A stretch of 64,000 nt of DNA from Microvelia longipes (GCA_018340805.1 JACMZG010001863.1:22306794-22370793); one strand, 5' to 3'. Counted from the stretch's first letter, positions 35,120-47,340 are shown. Numbers and translations are program-made. The notes: generated by a model not told the origin, from the sequence alone.

Positions 35120-38040
35120 TTTTATTATTATGTATTATTCCGTTAATTGGGAGTTTATTGTGTTGTCAGAGCAATTTTGTGAACTGAATACAAAATATAG
35201 TTGGAGTCATTAGGAATCGAACTTTTATTTTCTACACGCGGAGTTCAAAAAGTCGATCTACTTATATATGGAGATGTATCTCCCAATACTATCACTATCT
35301 ATTATAGATTAGTTATGGCATTTCTCGAAAGAGACTTTAAGGAAAAATTAGCAAATAAAATTAGGGTTATGTTATATTTATGTTATATGTTATGTTGAAT
35401 CCGATTAAAATAAAAAATAAAACATTCTTGGCGTATAAAAAAAAATTAATTGCTTATGTTTTATACTTAGAATTTAATTTATATTATTTATGTTGGTTAT
35501 AAAATTAACATGATTTAAAATCATGTAATAAAATTTAGTTTTATACTTATTCATATTCACTTTAGCATGTTATTATTACTAAACATTAATATATGACGAT
35601 ATTTTTAATAAATTATTAGTAAAGTAAATAAAAATAAGTTACTAACCATTCTGGATATTTAAGATAAATATGTAACGTTTATTTTTATTATAAAAACGTT
35701 TTTAAAAATATTAATAATTCATGAAGTTTATACAAATTCTCACGAAATGGAGGAGCTATAAAGAATTAATAAAAAACAAAGTGTTTATCTTCTCAACAAG
35801 TGAGGAAGGACTATAAAAACAAACAATTATTAATAAAGTAACAGGTTATAAGATGAAAACTAACATCTGTAATACTGACGGCCATCTTGAGTAATTAAAT
35901 CATTTTAACACCTGTCATTAGCAACAGCACGCCATTTTGTTCTTATGTGAATTTTTTTGTTCTTTTAAGCTTTGTTAAATGCAAGCAAGTAGTATTACAT
36001 AATGTTTTAAAGTAATTTAACTTACTTTTAGATCTAAAACCTAAATCTTTCTTATCAGTTTATCTTTCATGCATCTTTAATTAATTCTAATAATGAACCA
36101 TTAATTTAAGTGTTTATTATTGTTTTTTATTTATTAATAGTTTAGTTTCTATTTTTAATTAATTTTAGATCTTTGGTTGTTTTATTATTTATTAGATTTT
36201 TTAAAAAAGATTTGGTATTAAGTATAGTGGATTATTTTGTTCTGTTCCTTGGTAATTAAGAAGTTTTGTAGCCTAAGAATTAAAGTAACTTTAATGGTTT
36301 AGGCTGGGTAATTTAAATTCATGTGATTATACAAATAACTTTTTTAATTTTATTTCTATATTTTTTTATTTCTATATTTATTTCTATACTTTTTTAATTT
36401 TATTCAACTCATTTTTTTTCAATGCAAGTTCTTCCAATTCATCTTTTTAATTGAGTTAATTCAGCTTAAACTTTTTTCAATTAAGTTTCTTCGATACTTT
36501 TTTTTAATTTAACATCCTCTATAACAATTTTTTTAAATATTTTTATTTCTTCTGCTCAAACGTTTTTCATTCTATTTCTTGTTTTTTGACAAGAGCAATG
36601 TTCAAAACATATTTTTTTTAGGATATCTCAATCTTCTTAAACCTTACTTGAGAAGATAATAAAAATCTAGCTAATTTAATGTAGAACTTTAATCCAATTA
36701 AATTTAATCTTTCGTTATAAACAATTTAAATGATATTTTCACTTATAAACCTGCATTATTTATTTGTTTTATTAATACTCAACTACTACACAAAGTATTA
36801 TAAAGAATTATTAATACTAAGATTAATGACAAGTCCAATTACCCTTTAAGATTTGGTTCAAAACCAGAATTAATGCATTGTATAAATAATAATTAAACTA
36901 ATATAATTTGCAATTTAATTTGTTAACAGATTGTTTGCTGAATGAGCTAAGTGGATTATATTGAAAGTAAGTATTAATCTTTTGATTCCACTTTTTTCCA
37001 CTTTTATATTTTTTTTCTAATTATGTAATACTTAATTCTTTTTCGTTTTTAAAACTTTTATCTTATTGCAAGATGGAATGATTTTTTTTATAGACCAAAC
37101 TGTATTTTATGTGCATTTATATGTAAATGCATTTAAACTATTTTTTGTGTTCCCTTTATTTGTATGCAGATTTTTTTTTATTAATTTAAATGGATTTTAT
37201 TTATTTATGCACTAACATGATTGAAAATTGCTTATCATGATGACAAGAAAGTTTAGCTAATTCTCTGACAACGAATATTTATATATTATATAACGGGTAG
37301 AAAATTTCAGGTGCATCAACATTAACCCTTTATAATTATGGAGAAGACATGGTCCTAGACTTCCAGAAATAGTCTCTACCACCCTGATTATTCACGGGTC
37401 GAATATTCAATTGACCATTATTATTTAAGCAACGATTTCCAAGTTAGGAAATATATCTAATATTGTTACTACTTTTAGTATCTTTAAAAAGTCAAAATAG
37501 ATCATATATTAATATTATTTATTTTGCAAATTGCATTTAATTTTGAAATATCTGATACTTATATTACTATAATTTGATGGAGCTTTTGTTCGACATACAT
37601 TTTTTTTTAAAAGCCAGAAGACAATTTTTTTTAACAAAAAAATCTTTAATATATGTTAAACAAAAGCTTACTGTAAAATAATCGAAATATAACGATTGGT
37701 ATTTAATTGCTAATTAAACATATAAAAATGTGGGAATAAATGTTGTGTAAAAATGATTAATGCTACTGCTTAGGGTATAAGGTATTGCCAGAATTGTTAA
37801 AAAGAAAGCACGCATTGCGAAGAAAATTCGCCAGGCTTGAGGACCACTGTCCCGGATATTTTAAATTTCTTGTTTAGGGTCCAGATTAGCTTAAACAAAC
37901 CAATAAAAACCTTACTGATTCTAATTACTTGTATTGATTAATAATTAATAGTTGGTTTATTGTTTATTAAAAATGTTAAATGGTAGGAATTCTATGTTAA
38001 TAATATGAAATCTATAAAAACACCGGTACAGAGTATCTCG
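35120..38040. other. Very AT-rich stretch, no gene recognised
   Basis: Long T- and A-rich runs. The only identifiable piece is an R2-like fragment at about 37800-37880 (AGAAAATTCGCCAGGCTTGA + GGACCACTG). No exon candidate seen. Confidence 0.6.
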
Positions 38041-38042
38041 AA

Positions 38043-38260
38043 ACTTTTTACTTTTCCTCATTTATACCGTAGGTATATAGGAAAAGTATTGTGTTTGCAA
38101 AATAATCCGAAACCGGGATGAAACCGGAATTATCCGTTTCAGGCGTTTTTAAGGCCTCCTGAGTGGTTTTTGCAGTTTTGTATGTGTTAGTGTGCATCTG
38201 TTATCATCGTAGCGCCCAGTGAATTTATGCTAGAAAGTTGAAATATATGAAATTTAGTAC
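38043..38260 (+). repeat. R1 dispersed repeat, 3'-truncated
   Basis: Well preserved first about 215 bp: TTTATACCGTAGGTATATAG, GGAAAAGTATTGTGTTTGC, CCGTTTCAGGCGTTTTTAAG, ATCATCGTAGCGCCCAGTG. It breaks off into unique AT-rich DNA before the GACGTCATTAAC segment. Confidence 0.88.
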
Positions 38261-39769
38261 AAGTGTATATTATTACCTAATAAATACTTATTATTCTTAG
38301 TAGTACTAGTACTTACATTACCTACTATTATAATAGTACTCCTATAATAAGTACTTGATAACGCGCTTTTTAATCTCGAATTTCTTTAAGCTCTTAAAGG
38401 TTAAAGGTTAACTAAGCTGTGATTGAAGTCTTGTTGACTCCGAGCACTTCAAATTAGTCCTAAAATATTTTTTAACAAAATATTATTTATAAATGACTCC
38501 AATCTTGTTCTCCTCTCGTAATTCGGTCGCGGAGCTGTTTCATTTGTATCTTATTTACAAGATAAATGCTGTAATATTGAGACACCACCTACATTTCTTT
38601 TTTTTTTTTGGGTTCAGTAGATGGACAGATTTAAAAAAGTTATTAATGCAATACATCCTCTTTTAGTTAGGAGATAGGGAAGCAAAAAATGGTAGAGCAA
38701 CTTATCAGAATGTTCCAACTTTAATTCGTTTATTCATTTAGATGGTAATATTTATGGTATCACAGGTACTGGGTAGTATATAGCTAGATTTAACAGCTGA
38801 TTTAGATAAATTAGTCGATAAACTTTATTTGAGAAGTTTATACAACAATGAAGGTTTAATTAATACATTTTTTTTCTATATTTTCTCAGCTTATAAAATG
38901 TTCACCTACGGACCCACATTGATATTTCCAATTTCGAAAACCTAGTCGAGAAAATTTATCTAATTTTTTTTTAAAATTAGCCCCAATCTAACGTCTTTAA
39001 GTATATTGAGAGGAAATTGACGTATAATGTGTAGAAAGTATATAAGCACGCTGAGAATAATCAAAATATATTTCTTTTATATATTAATATGTATATTTGA
39101 TATTATATAATTGCCATGCTTTATAAACACGGGCTATTTTTATAAAGAAATCTAAATTAATCAATATTATTAAAATGCAAGCTATTTATTACATTTCCTT
39201 AAAAAATCGATTTCCAACATTATAAATGAGAGGATATACAACCCTATTTGTAATGCGTTAGATTTAGAACCTCCACTGCATGCTTATAATAGAACTGTAT
39301 GTTTTGCGTACTAAACCTGTATTTATAGAGAATTCAAAAATTCGATTTAACCACTAATAACTATAAGACTTCTTGTGGAATGTGACGTTATTAGTAAATA
39401 TTAAGATGAAATAAAATAAACAGACCATACTATTGACTTTATAAACTATTGATTAACAACTATTGATTAACAACGATTGTTTAATTGGCAGCCTGGGAGG
39501 TACTGTATTAATTTTCGTTACATGATGACTATTCATATAGTATAACATGAACATATTTTTCGTATGTTGAGGTTTTATTTTGAGTGCCTGGACGATAATT
39601 CATTTTTCATGACTCCCATTCATTACCTTGATCGCAGACGCTCAATTTAGATGACCAATTTAGTGGCACCTCTTGGAATTTAATATTTACTAACGATACT
39701 AGTTCTTTAGTGTCACGTCTTATCACTAAATTGTAACCAATCAAAACAAGGATTAAATCCAATGCATAG

Positions 39770-40545
39770 AATCGGATACGGGGTACCAGAACTTATTGGA
39801 TTCGCTACGCTCATCTTCGCTGCTCCGGACACGCTACGCTCGTCCACAGAATATGGAAATCATCTGATTTATATTGCAGTACATCTTTTGAGTTGCTTCG
39901 CTCGCTGTTTTAGTACTGACCTCGCCGTTACTTAATGGCCGAGTTGTAATGAAACTTACGTAAAGGGATAACCTCTTGTCGAATTAGAGTTTTTTTTTAC
40001 TTTTAACAATTTAAATGAAACAGATACATGCTATTCGATAATATGTGATCTAATACTAATAATGAGATTAAACTTAACCTCATTTGTTTGTCAAATATGA
40101 GACTACATGTACCAAATTCTAAATTGATTTCCGCGTTTTTCTTCTAAAATTTTTCTTTAGTCATTAATGACGGTTAAACGCGTCATAAACAGTTATGACG
40201 CATAATTTCGTCATAATTGTTAATCAATTATGACCCATACTGATTAATCGCATAATCAGTCCAGAATAGCTCAACTAGACCAATAGATTTATTTTCGTAC
40301 TAAGTTTTCAACGTTTCATTATAAACACTGTGGGAGCTACGATGATAACGATACAAGCTCTCACATACAGGCTTACAACTTTGTAAAAACACTCAGATTT
40401 AAAAAACAAACTAAAAGAATAATTTCATTTACCCAATTATGATCAACGTAAACGAATAATGATAAAACCCTGGTTTCGGAATTTGAGGGCAAAAACATTA
40501 CTTTTCCATATTTACCAATGGTATAAATAAGGAAAGATAACAAAA
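39770..40545 (-). repeat. R1 dispersed repeat, diverged
   Basis: Minus-strand copy: GATTCGCTACGCTCATCTTC and a second TCGCTTCGCT-like motif at the left, TAATGAGATTAAACTTA in the middle, 'GGGAGCTACGATGATAACG' at 40331, and the head region near 40505-40535 (TTACCAATGGTATAAATAAG). The 5S-like block is hardly recognisable, so this is an older copy. The minus-strand frame at 40373-40603 lies in it. Confidence 0.75.
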
Positions 40546-40929
40546 TAGTTATAAATATTTTTATTAATATAAAAGCTTTTTTACTTTTGAAAGCTGAAGG
40601 CAATCGAGCTTTGTATGTAAAAAGGCTATATGTAGAGCTCGTAAATTTGCTATCATATCAGAATAAATGCAAAAACAGTGATAACGAGTTAAGAGAGATG
40701 TGACACTAAGGCACCTGAGAAGTACAAATGACATGCAATTACAATAAGAAAAAAATTACCTTGTAAGTAGGATAGATGTTGTCATAATTAATATGATGAT
40801 TATAGATAGTCTTAGAGTCTTCATGCCATGGCTCTAAAATAATTTCATTGACTAGGTTATTTCATTATTAAATTTAATCACTCGTTAAAACTTTTGTTTG
40901 AAAAAAGCGAGGTATTTGTTATAGAGAGG

Positions 40930-41220
40930 GGGGTATTTGATTTTTTTTTTATTTTTTAAAAATGAAAACTATGTAACGCGGGTTTATTGTGACTGTGATG
41001 GGTCTTGTTCGAGGATTCTAGGGTGGATAGCTCAAAGTTGCTTCAGGGTGGGTTTCCGAGGTGGTGGGGTCCTAAGAGAGGTGGTGGTACTTTTGAGATG
41101 TGGGCTTGGTCTTAATATCCCCTCTACTTACCCGCTACTCTATGAATATCACTTTGCTCTTTATATTTTCAAAGGTATTTACAGCAACATCCCTTACTTT
41201 TCAACCCCCTAAGTACAAAC
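40930..41220. other. G-rich patch of unknown nature
   Basis: Plus strand with runs such as GGTGGTGGGGTCC and GAGAGGTGGTGGTAC. A 91-residue frame passes through but has no recognisable motif, and the remaining frames are equally open. It may be part of an unclassified element. Confidence 0.3.
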
Positions 41221-41808
41221 AGTCCTTTACGTCTCTTTTGTTTTACGACCCGGACCTCTCGTTGACAACGTACTTATCACTTCGTTTGAAGTTTTTGTTT
41301 TCCTTAAAGACTAATCTTTTTTGATGTACTCATTCTTGACATTTCGTTTGATGTTTAATAAGAATCAAGTTCTTTTATGCGTATGCGAGTGTCACACATG
41401 CACATAACGAGAATCAAGCCGTGTCTACATTAGTACTAGTGTGTATATTTGAGTAAATACAAAGAGCCGATGCTTGAGTGAGTGTAAGAGGGATTAGTTA
41501 ATTGTCTCCTTGTTATCATAGCCTCCTTAATATACAAAAAGAACTAAAGATTAACTTTTTAACCCAAATTAAAACCTTGATGTATTGGATTATTAAACTA
41601 ACCATAACAGCTGTAAAAACACAGAACTAGTTATTTAGTTTATGCTAAAGTCCATGTTTATTCTACATGTATGTTTTTCTTAATTTTAGTGACTTTCCTT
41701 CGGAAAAAATGGCTAATTGGATTAGCATCATGCCTGGAGCCGAACCTCGGACCATGACCAAAATCCGTTTCAATGATCTCTTATCAAGAAAAAAGTACAT
41801 ACATACAT

Positions 41809-41812
<4 letters not shown>

Positions 41813-41894
<82 letters not shown>

Positions 41895-41996
41895 CCGAGT
41901 TTCTCTCGGCCTGTTGAAGGGTGTAGACGCACTCGAAAGCTTGCAAGTGAGTTTTATTCCTTTAAATGTTGTACTATTTAGTTTTTATCTTTAATT

Positions 41997-42062
<66 letters not shown>
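41813..42062. repeat. Two (TA)n arrays around a 107-bp island
   Basis: TA runs at 41813-41894 and 42001-42062 flank an island that starts with a small hairpin GCCGAG-TTTCT-CTCGGC (41894-41910). The island has no known motif. Frames across it are artefacts of TA. Confidence 0.9.
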
Positions 42063-42065
<3 letters not shown>

Positions 42066-42364
42066 TGCTGAGTCAGCAAATTTTTAAATGATCAGTAAAA
42101 TTTTAGGTTATTATTTTTCTCCACGAAAAAGGACGTTCTTTTGTATTTTGGGATGCTGAATCGAATAAAACCAGTCCAAATTCAGTATGACCTCTCTCAG
42201 TGATCAAAATGACCCCAAGCTCAATAGCTCATTTTTCCTATTGGGAAATTCGCTGAAATAATGAAATGATGATTTTTTTCAAAACTATTCAATTCTTACT
42301 ATTACTTAACTTTAAATGATGTAATCAGATTGAGCTTTAGCACGCATGTAGCTATGTATAAGAA

Positions 42365-42780
42365 TAACATATGTGCTAAGTTTCATGTCATTTTCAGCAT
42401 TAGATCAGACTTGTGTACGTTTTTTAATAACAAAAATTGAAAAAAAAAAACTAATTGAGTTAAAATTTGGTATAAGTGAACACCTTCACGTTATAAATAA
42501 GTACTCTAAGTTTTGTTTCATTACAAGTGTAAGATTTTTGTTGGATTATAAAAGTCAAGCAGCAACAAGCTTGGTCAATGCCTGAATGGGTGACCGCCCT
42601 GGAAATTAACGGACGTATATACTATCTTAGGACGAGCGAAGCGAGTCTGAAGTCGTTTTTCAGAAATAATTAACTATTTGTATATTCTGAGGACGTGCTA
42701 AGCGAGACCGAAGCAGGGAGGATGAGGGTATCGAATCTGATGTGATGAGGAAAAGTTTCGAGGTACCCCGTACCCGATTT
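42365..42780 (+). repeat. R1 dispersed repeat, 5'-truncated
   Basis: Starts at TGTGCTAAGTTTCATGTCAT and runs to the 3' end: 5S-like block 42551-42602 (AAGTCAAGCAGCAACAAGC..., GAATGGGTGACCGCCCTGG, the closest match to 5S in the window), two GAGCGAAGCGAG-type motifs, then GAGGTACCCCGTACCCGAT at about 42757-42775. Confidence 0.88.
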
Positions 42781-42782
42781 GT

Positions 42783-43095
42783 TTTTTAAAAAAACGTATA
42801 CAATGCAATCAATAACAATTGAACTAATGCTGATAATAAGTCATAAAGGGTTAATGAGGACATGTTACAAATTATTTTCTGGATGGCACAAATAATCCTA
42901 GAGATTGATTTTTGTCCCAATTTTCAACTCTCTTGCATAAAATATGGGAGTTAAGATGATAAAAGACTCGCACAGAGATAGGCAACTTTGTGAAAACTGC
43001 TTAGTAGGTCATTAGTTGGAACGAATAAGTTTGGTAATTTACGGTTTCGGACAATAATTTTCCTATACAAAGTATAAATTAGGAAAAATAAAAGA
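42783..43095 (-). repeat. R1 dispersed repeat, tail to tail with the previous copy
   Basis: Minus-strand head half: AACAATTGAACTAATGCTGA, TTTTCAACTCTCTTGCATAA, GGGAGTTAAGATGATAAAAG, ending TATACAAAGTATAAATTAGG. The 5S half is missing. It joins the plus-strand copy within a few bases, so the pair makes an imperfect large inverted repeat. Confidence 0.8.
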
Positions 43096-43633
43096 TGGAA
43101 ATAAATAGAAAACACGTGTTAAAGGAAGGAGAGTAAGACCTCTTGAGTAAATTCAGCAGTGTTGCTTTCAGGTTTTCACATTAGTTTAATCCTCTGTGGT
43201 CTTACTTTATAAGAAAGAAACGGTCTCATATTATGCTCTATACCTTCACCTTGCACCAAGATTAAGTTTGATACAGTTAAATGAATCACATAATTTGGCA
43301 CTCATTCGTCATGCTGTGTGTCATAATAAATTACAATATACACACTTGTTGAATATGTTTACATATATAAACACCTGTAGGATTCTTTTAGAACTTTGAT
43401 GTCATTATATGCTAATACATCAAGCACGAGAGATGTCTTAATAGTCGACTATTATGTCACTGTGTCACATTGTACTTCTGAAGATTTTTAAAAAACAATT
43501 ATTCAAATAAAGTGTCAAGTTCAATGGATCATTTTTAATTTTAAGTAGCAAGATCTAGATTGGTTTAATAATTACCGTGTTAAATATAATCATTAGGAGT
43601 GACTTCTAAGCACTTAGATTTTTATATTATTTG

Positions 43634-43712
43634 ATACTACCGTGTTTTGCAAAACATGAATAGTCGACACAATTCATGTGTGAATCTCTCGCATAATTAT
43701 ATTCTGTCAACT
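43634..43712. repeat. Fragment of foldback family G
   Basis: ATACTACCGTGTTTTGCAAA and GTCGACACAATTCATGTGTG match the left part of the element at 44269; the right half (CTCTCGCATAATTATATTCTG) is its inverted counterpart. So it is a small foldback made of the two outer ends without the middle. Confidence 0.65.
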
Positions 43713-44092
43713 TAGATTTTTCTTGTTGGCCGAAAGAAATTCTGTAGGGAATTTTTGGTGAAATTGAAAGTTTTTTTCTCGTTGAGAGTTTAGGAGAGAA
43801 TAGAATAAAATAGTTCGAGAGAGAATAAAATAAAATAGTTTACGTATTCACTGCTTTATCCAATTTTACCCTTCCTCATTTGTACTGTATGTTAAGGGCG
43901 TAGCTATATCATGGCTGCTGGACCTGCGGAAGCACGAGGGAACAGGCCTGCAGGAGGCGTATATGTAAGTGAAAAAAAAATAATTAATTAATATGCACAT
44001 TTACAGGGTATGACACCTGAAGCCCACGCAGTTAAAAAAAATCTGGCGTTTAAGTCTACAAGCTGTGAGAATTTATTGATTTTTTTTATGTG

Positions 44093-44115
44093 TATATTAT
44101 ATATATATATATAAT

Positions 44116-44147
<32 letters not shown>

Positions 44148-44170
44148 ATTATATATTATATATATATTAA
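44093..44170. repeat. (TA)n microsatellite
   Basis: TA run with frequent AATA slips, just left of an R1 copy. Confidence 0.95.
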
Positions 44171-44268
44171 AAGGGGCGCGTTTTGTTCTGCCACTGTAGG
44201 TATTCATATGAGAGTTATGGGTTGGGACTAAAAATCCGAAAACTGGATTTCAACTGAAATATCCGTAT

Positions 44269-44534
44269 ATCCTTTGATACTACCGAGTTTTGCAAAACAT
44301 GAATAGTTGACACAATCTAATATTGCGAGAGACACCTAGGAAATGTAACAAGCAAAATGCAATGCTACATCTGGGAACTGTTCCATCATTCGACATTCGT
44401 CATCATTGATGGCTCGACATAATATCATGTCCCACTCTGTTTCGTTACGTCTAACTCATCAGGGCGCCGACAGAGCCTGAACTTGCATTTTGCTTGTTAC
44501 ATTTCCTAGGTGTCTCTCGCACAATTAGATTGTG
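44269..44534. mobile_element. Foldback element G, 266 bp, with 14-bp target duplication
   Basis: Inserted in R1 and bounded by the exact direct repeat TGAAATATCCGTAT (44255-44268 and 44535-44548). The inverted arms, about 53 bp, contain CGAGAGACACCTAGGAAATG and TAACAAGCAAAATGCAA. The central about 110 bp holds the hammerhead motif at 44435-44475 and a second hairpin (GACAT..ATGTC, about 44414-44429). No coding frame. A 14-bp duplication suits a retroelement-type insertion better than a cut-and-paste transposon. Confidence 0.85.
44435..44475 (-). ncRNA. Hammerhead ribozyme motif (type III arrangement)
   Basis: On the minus strand, 41 nt contain every conserved box in order: CTCTGTC (helix III 5' strand ending in the cleavage triplet GTC), GGCGCC (helix I segment), CTGATGA, GTTA-GACG-TAAC (helix II with a 4-nt loop and the canonical first G-C pair), GAAA and CAGAG (helix III 3' strand). 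Helix III is six pairs: CTCTGT with ACAGAG. Helix I is only a self-complementary GGCGCC without a loop, so cleavage would need a dimer or a partner strand. Cleavage would fall after GTC (44469-44471). Activity is inferred, not shown. Confidence 0.8.
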
Positions 44535-44659
44535 TGAAATATCCGTATCAGTTTCAGGTATTTATAAGATGGTCCGAGTGGGTTTAACAAAGTTGTTTGA
44601 CTGTATGTGTGTGTCTGAGAGTATTATCATTGTAGCTCCCAGTGTCTTGTAAGGCGTCG

Positions 44660-45015
44660 TTTTCAATATTTTTTGGGCTCTTAGTTAAATAAAACTAGTC
44701 CGAAATCGATTTAAATACTTAGATATATGTACTCCTAATATACTCGGGTACCAGGGGTCCGGGTTTAATTCTTTGTCTCGGACGAAAAATTGTATCGATA
44801 TATTTTCATCTCTTTAGTTCATAACTTCAAAATAATTCTGGCGCGGTCGTCCACAAGCTAGGCGAATTTCCTTTGGAATGCTTGACAAGAAAATGCGGTA
44901 CAGTTCCGAATATGAAGCGAAAACCGAAACTCTGAGCAAATACTAAATTGCTGCGCAAGAAAGCCAGCGTTCCAAATAATATTCGCCCGTCTTGCGGACC
45001 ACTGGCCAGAATTTT
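44660..45015 (+). repeat. R2 dispersed repeat
   Basis: Follows the R1 copy directly: GGGCTCTTAGTTAAATAAAA, AGTCCGAAATCGAT, AAAATAATTCTGGCGCGG, AAAACCGAAACTCTGAGC and TTCGCCCGTCTTGCGGACC. Shared with 30166-30640. No conserved frame. Confidence 0.68.
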
Positions 45016-45729
45016 CTCTATTTCAAGAACATCAAGGTCATCAGGGGTTGCTTTTATATAGACAAGCTTTTTTAAAACTTTTTAGCGAGTTATTCTCTTC
45101 ATTTAAGATCCTTGGAAAGAGCTTTGGATGTGGGAATAGTGCGCATTCCCTTGTTGAAAGATATGTCGTTTAGCGTGGATGTAACTTTAACTTGTCATTG
45201 GACATGAGTCATTTTGTTTGGCTTTGTTCTTACAATTATATTAAAATGATACATCTAATTAGATAATATTGTTACACCTTGCATGACATCAATACTTTGG
45301 ATCGTGATGTTTTGACTAAGTTATTGACTTATTGCATCACTTTCTATAAATCATTGCATCATCGCAGTTAACATAGTCCTCTAACTTGTTTATTTATATT
45401 TCATACAGTTCATTTTGACAACGTTCTATGCAATTTTTTGTGTATGTGTTTGAACTATAAAAATAAACAACTCAAAAGAACGATTTATGATTATTTTATA
45501 GATATTTTTATTTATTTGTCATGAAAAATATTATTACGCACATGTGCAGTCAAACATTAATAATATGATTTATACGATGATTCTCATCTCATGATTATTA
45601 TTCCTTAATGTCGCATAACTAATATAATACCAAAGCGTCCGTTCAAATTATTTCCTTAATATATCCATAATTAAAAGAGTTGCCATAATTTAAAGAATTA
45701 ATTTTGAATTCAATTTAATTTTAATGTCC

Positions 45730-46425
45730 TCTATCCTTGAATTTATTACCCTCAATATTAAATTGATTTTACCCTCGATACTCAATTGATTTTACCTCAA
45801 TATTCAATTGATATTACCTCAATATTAAATGATTTTACCCTCAATATTCAATTGATTGATTTTCAATATTGATTTTACCCGCAATATTCAATTGATTTTA
45901 CTCTCAATATTAAATTGATTTTACCCTCAATATTCAATTGATTTACCCGCATATTCAATTGATTTTACTCTCAATATTAAATTGATTTTTACCCTCAATA
46001 TTCAATATTGAATTTTTACCCGCAATATTCAATTGATTTTACTCTCAATATTAAATTGATTTTACCCTCAATATTCAATTGATTTTACCCTCAATACTCA
46101 ATTGATTTTACCCTTAATATTAAATTGATTTTACCCTCAATATTCAATTAATTTTACCCTCAATATTGAATTGATTTTACCCGCAATATTCAATTGATTT
46201 TACTCTCAATATTAAATTGATTTTACCCTTAATATTAAATTAATTTTACCCTCAATATTCAATTGATTTTACTCTCAATATTAAATTGATTTTACCCTCA
46301 ATATAATTATTTTACTCTCAATTGATTTTACCCTAAATTAAATTTATTTTACCCTCAATATTCAATTGATTTTACTCTCAATATTTAATTGATTTTACCC
46401 TCATTATTAAATTGATTTCACCCTC
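45730..46425 (+). repeat. 24-bp satellite array
   Basis: About 28 units of a 24-bp repeat (ATTGATTTTACCCTCAATAT + TCAA) with small indels and some CCCGC / ACTCTC variants. It ends at 46425 in an inverted junction (CACCCTCAACAGAGGGTAAA). Confidence 0.95.
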
Positions 46426-46429
46426 AACA

Positions 46430-47340
46430 GAGGGTAAAATAAAAAATCAATTCAAGGATAAAAAGAATGTAATAAAACAGACCTTAATAAAAAGAATTTC
46501 CTGCCTTAACATATATACAAGGTATACCAAAATCCAAGGCAAGAGAGCATATTAAAATAGCAACAGTCCTTAATGAAGTGAATTGCCGGCTTCAATAAAT
46601 AGAGAGGTAATAATGTTATTAAAGAGAAGAGGACATTTTAGGACAGCAACTATCCTCAATAAAGTGAATTGTCAGCCTCAACAGTCAGAGAGGATTAAAA
46701 ACAATTGAAGACGAGAGGACATTTTAGGACATCAACAATCCTCAATTAAGTGAATTGCCAGCCTCAATAGCCAGAGAGAGTTAAAAGCAATTCAAGAGAA
46801 GAGGACATTTTAAAACATCAACAATCCTAAATAAAGTGAATTCTCAGCCTCAACAGTCAGAGAGTGTCAAAAGCAATTCACGACGATAGGACATTTTAGG
46901 ACATCACAATCCTCAATAAAGTGAAATGTCAGCCTCAACAGTCAGAGAGCGTCAAAAGCAATTCAAGAGAAGAGGACATTTTAGGACATCAACAATCCTC
47001 AATAAAGTGAATTCTCAGCCTCAACAGTCAGAGAGCGTCAAAAGCAATTCAAGAGAAGAGGACATTTTAGGACATCAGCAATCCTCAATAAAGTGAATTC
47101 TCAGCCTCAACAGTCAGAGAGCGTCAAAAGCAATTCAAGAGAAGAGGACATTTTAAGGACATCAGCAATCCCTCAATAAAGTGAATTCTCAGCCTCCAGT
47201 CAGAGAGCGTCAAAAGCAATTCAAGAGAAGAGGACATTTTAGACATCAGCAATCCTCAATAAAGTGAATTCTCAGCCTCAACAGTCAGAGAGCGTCAAAA
47301 GCAATTCAAGAGAAGAGGATATTTTAGGATAGCAATTGTC
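46430..47340 (+). repeat. 86-bp satellite array
   Basis: Ten or so units of exactly 86 bp in the best-kept part: TTAGGACATCAACAATCCTC, AATAAAGTGAATTCTCAGCC, TCAACAGTCAGAGAGCGTCA, AAAGCAATTCAAGAGAAGAG, GACATT. The units between 46900 and 47340 are the most alike, indicating recent amplification; outer units are worn. Degenerate units continue to about 47690. Confidence 0.95.

Larger units (their letters stand above)
44195..44660 (+). repeat. R1 copy split by foldback G
   Basis: R1 head-half sequence (AAAAATCCGAAAACTGGATT, then AAATATCCGTAT) resumes after the insertion with CCGTATCAGTTTCAGGTATT, GAGTGGGTTTAACAAAGTTG and TATCATTGTAGCTCCCAGTG. The 5S-like half is absent. Confidence 0.82.

Noticed and set aside
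40373..40603. Minus-strand frame with a signal-peptide-like N-terminus, considered as the Wnt10 first exon
   Set aside because: Overlaps a diverged R1 copy, and the hydrophobic stretch comes from repeat sequence.
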